Shown here: positions 61,292-64,000 of the stretch, piece by piece | How positions within the stretch are numbered: position 1 is the first letter of the stretch | How the letters are laid out: each line of letters starts with the position of its first letter | Source: Candidatus Igneacidithiobacillus taupoensis | Lineage (GTDB): Bacteria; Pseudomonadota; Gammaproteobacteria; Acidithiobacillales; Acidithiobacillaceae | Reading direction: 5' to 3' | DNA length: 64,000 bases | NCBI GenBank assembly: GCA_021375695.1 | Contig: JAEPKX010000005.1 | Coordinates: 1-64,000, forward strand | Translations under genes and position numbers: made by a program | The notes under the pieces: generated by a model | Told to the model about the DNA's origin: nothing | The model's database searches: none | The model's input: only the letters and a program-made list of their open reading frames with translations

Positions 61292-64000
61292 TCAGGGCAG
61301 GTTACCATCATTGGCCTCATAGGCGGCTAGTGTTGTGCCGTGGGCAGCAGCATACTTACGCAGTGATGCCTGCAACTTTTGGTAGCTGGCCGTACCTTTG
61401 CTGGCGATCCACTCTTGACGAAGTTGTTCCGGTCCCGGAACTTGGAGGAGGGATGTGGGGGTATACTGGTTGGCAGCTGTCACCTGCGCATGGGCACCGT
61501 GTGGGTCCGTGTGGGCCTTGCGCCAGGCGGCGGTCAGCTGCTCACCAGCGACGCCCGCCTCCCGCCGCAGTAGGAGGCGCTTGCTGCATTTACCCGCATT
61601 GATTTGTACCGGCACCTGCATGGGCTCGACGGGCATGGGGTCTGGTCGTGCCTCTTGCCGCCAGATGCCCGAGATCACCTGGGCATTGGCATCCCATTGC
61701 GACATGGGAGGCAGATCTAAGATAGCTTCGATAGTCCGCACCATGTTGACCTGCGACAAGGGAGTCGTATCGATAAGTCCCGGTTTGACCCAGGGTCCCA
61801 TGGCCAGGGCAAACGTCCGATGGGCGTTGATGTGATCGGCACCCGATTGGGCATCATCTTCCGTAAGGAAAACCACCATGTGCTGCCACTCTGGGGTACT
61901 GGCCAAATAGTGCAAAAACTCAGCCGTGGCATGATCATTGTCGGCTACATAGTAATCGGGACTGTAATAGCATGGGGCAAGCCCAGCGGTGTGATCATCG
62001 GGGATCCAAATAAAGAGAAAATGGGGAAAGTGCTTTCCTTTATGGGCGGCCAACCAGTGGATGGCAGCTTGGACCCGGGTATTGTCCAGGAGCATCCGGT
62101 CCCATCCCGGATAGGTTTGATCCACATGGGCAAGAAGGGCTTGACGAATGACCCCATCCCGAGCCCGGCTAAGATTCTCGCCAAAGTCTTCGAAGGAGAC
62201 GTGCTGGGAAAGAAGATCGTTGAAAAGATACAGCCGCTCAGGATAACTCATCCATGGATTGGTGTAGTTGCCTAATAGTCGGCGGCTGTATTGATAGGGA
62301 TTGTGACTTCCAGGCGTATCCGGGTGAAGGCTGGAAGAGCCTCCTGGTCCAGCATTCCAGAGCAATCCGCGATGGGAATAATACTCGGGCCAGAGGCGTT
62401 GTACCACGTCGGAGTCCGAGGCCCCATCGGTCCACTGATGTCCTTGGGCGGTCACTTCGCCGTCGGCCATGAAGTTGGCAAAAAGGACATTGTGGGGAGC
62501 CCATACCTGATACAGGTTGGGTAGTTCCTTTGGGCCAAAGAGATCGAATTGGGGGTCTGACCAGTGACCTGCGGCACGGTAATCCCCCAAGTCCTCGTCA
62601 AAGGTTTTGTTTTCCCGCAGGATAAATACCACATAGTGAATGTGCTTGCGTAAGAATGCAGTGCTTTGTGCATTTTGTGCTGCGACTGCCTGGCGCTGCC
62701 GGGAGGCAAAGCCATCGTCTTGTAAGGCAAGCTTCGTCCACTTCGGCAATTCTTGCTGCAGATGCTCCAGTGATACCTTTTGCAAGACACCATGCATCAT
62801 GTTCCCAATATACTGCCATTGGAGGTTAGGGCCGGTACCAAAGCCTTTAGCGGAGGTCACATAGAGATCCTTTCCCCCCACGGCCACGGCCGTGGGATAC
62901 CAAGCCGTGGGAATCAAGCCCATGCTCTTGCCGGTCTTGGCATCGAACACCGCAATATCGTCATTGCCGGCATTCGCCACCAAGAGCCAACCATGCCAGT
63001 AAGCTAGGCCATCGGGATAGCTCCCGGGGGGGGCATCGGGATAGGGACTGTCGGCAAGGACCCGTAGGGGCTTGCGTCGGAGGGTATCGATCTCCACCAG
63101 GGCATCGCTGTTGGCATCGGCCACCCAAACATCGGGACTATGGGGGATGGCCAATAGGGCAGTGGGATGGGCGCCCGCAGCCTCGGTGTGGGGCCCCACG
63201 GGGGGTGCGGTACGAACAACCCCAAGGACTTGTAAAGTCTTAGGATTGACAATAGTGACCCCATCGCCCGCCCAATCGCTGACCACCAAACGACGCCCCT
63301 GATCCGCCAATACCACGGCAAAGGGATAGGGACCAACATTGACATAACGGATATGACCCGTTTGTAGATTGATCCGCGCCAGACTGTTGGCAAGCATCCC
63401 CGTGACATACAAATACTTTTGCTGTGCCCCCAATACCACGGAATCAGGATAAAAAGCATAGGGTTTTTTACCGTGATCACCCTGATAGACATAGGGGTAC
63501 TGATCCTTGGGAAAGGGCTGCCAGGTGAGATGGTAGGTATGCAAAACACGCACTCGGCCCTTCTGGATTTGTAACGCATATACCGCATCGGCGTTACCGC
63601 CGGTGGCATACCATATTCCCTTGGCACCGGGAGTAAGGCCCTGAAAAAGATCAGCATGGCCTAGGGTAGTGGTGGCAACCCTATGGGGATTGGCCTCGAC
63701 CTTGAGCGTACTCTGGGCCTCTCTCTCCCGCACGGTAGCCGGTTGGTTGGTGGTATACACCGTTCCCGATGCCCCAGCATGCTGGGGATCAATGGCGATC
63801 CCCGTACCTCCGGGAGTAGCAAAGGCAACTGCTTTGGGAGGAACCGCTTGACTCAGCGCCGCCAGGCGCCCAATCCGCTGCAGGGAATCATCATACCAAG
63901 TCACCGTTTGAAATGGGGTGGCACCATTGGCAAGCACCGCCACCCTACCATGCCGGACCGCCAATTGCGTGGGGAAATTGGGGGTGCTAGTGATGGTTCC
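61292..64000 (-). CDS. YncE-like beta-propeller / phosphoesterase (phospholipase C-alkaline phosphatase superfamily) protein, 5' end beyond the window
   Basis: Repeated propeller blades (DVWVADANSDALVEIDTLRRKPLRV) then VVFILRENKTFDEDLGDY...FLFIWIPDDHTAG...VVFLTEDDAQSGADHINAHR. Frame stays open to 64000, so the TTG start at 63964 is probably not the real one. Confidence 0.85.
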   Translation of the reverse strand, partial: GTITSTPNFPTQLAVRHGRVAVLANGATPFQTVTWYDDSLQRIGRLAALSQAVPPKAVAFATPGGTGIAIDPQHAGASGTVYTTNQPATVREREAQSTLKVEANPHRVATTTLGHADLFQGLTPGAKGIWYATGGNADAVYALQIQKGRVRVLHTYHLTWQPFPKDQYPYVYQGDHGKKPYAFYPDSVVLGAQQKYLYVTGMLANSLARINLQTGHIRYVNVGPYPFAVVLADQGRRLVVSDWAGDGVTIVNPKTLQVLGVVRTAPPVGPHTEAAGAHPTALLAIPHSPDVWVADANSDALVEIDTLRRKPLRVLADSPYPDAPPGSYPDGLAYWHGWLLVANAGNDDIAVFDAKTGKSMGLIPTAWYPTAVAVGGKDLYVTSAKGFGTGPNLQWQYIGNMMHGVLQKVSLEHLQQELPKWTKLALQDDGFASRQRQAVAAQNAQSTAFLRKHIHYVVFILRENKTFDEDLGDYRAAGHWSDPQFDLFGPKELPNLYQVWAPHNVLFANFMADGEVTAQGHQWTDGASDSDVVQRLWPEYYSHRGLLWNAGPGGSSSLHPDTPGSHNPYQYSRRLLGNYTNPWMSYPERLYLFNDLLSQHVSFEDFGENLSRARDGVIRQALLAHVDQTYPGWDRMLLDNTRVQAAIHWLAAHKGKHFPHFLFIWIPDDHTAGLAPCYYSPDYYVADNDHATAEFLHYLASTPEWQHMVVFLTEDDAQSGADHINAHRTFALAMGPWVKPGLIDTTPLSQVNMVRTIEAILDLPPMSQWDANAQVISGIWRQEARPDPMPVEPMQVPVQINAGKCSKRLLLRREAGVAGEQLTAAWRKAHTDPHGAHAQVTAANQYTPTSLLQVPGPEQLRQEWIASKGTASYQKLQASLRKYAAAHGTTLAAYEANDGNLP

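Overview
This 64 kb window is bacterial chromosome, most consistent with a gammaproteobacterium/Acidithiobacillia-type genome (taxonomy is inference). From left to right it contains: (i) the edge of a type I restriction-modification cassette on the minus strand (hsdM - fic - start of hsdS), lying directly downstream of ssb; (ii) uvrA; (iii) a ~31 kb minus-strand run of translation/transcription genes: tRNA-Tyr/Gly/Thr - tuf - tRNA-Trp - secE - nusG - rplKAJL - rpoBC - rpsLG - fusA - tuf - S10/spc/alpha clusters ending at rplQ. This run has two tuf genes that appear identical at nucleotide level, adk and infA inside the spc region, and zinc-ribbon forms of S4, S14 and L36; (iv) an OmpA-like gene, ubiB, a LapA-domain gene and a Sel1-repeat gene; (v) a glyA-nrdR-ribD-ribE-ribB(X)-ribH-nusB operon in which the GTP cyclohydrolase II half of the RibBA-like protein has lost its zinc cysteines; (vi) a CnoX-like thioredoxin/TPR gene, a Do/HtrA protease, xerD and a SPOR gene; (vii) rpsP-rimM-trmD-rplS with an uncharacterised 403-aa gene translationally coupled to rplS, then ffh; (viii) an AurF-like diiron protein - 96-aa protein - pgm - YtxH - tRNA-Pro cluster; (ix) a large YncE-like beta-propeller/phosphoesterase gene running off the right edge. 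Most of the window is ordinary core genome. I did not find a clearly new multi-gene system. The best leads are the 34-bp palindrome upstream of fic, the palindromic promoter-like element upstream of the ompA-like gene, the 403-aa protein coupled to L19, and the AurF-like/96-aa/pgm cluster.
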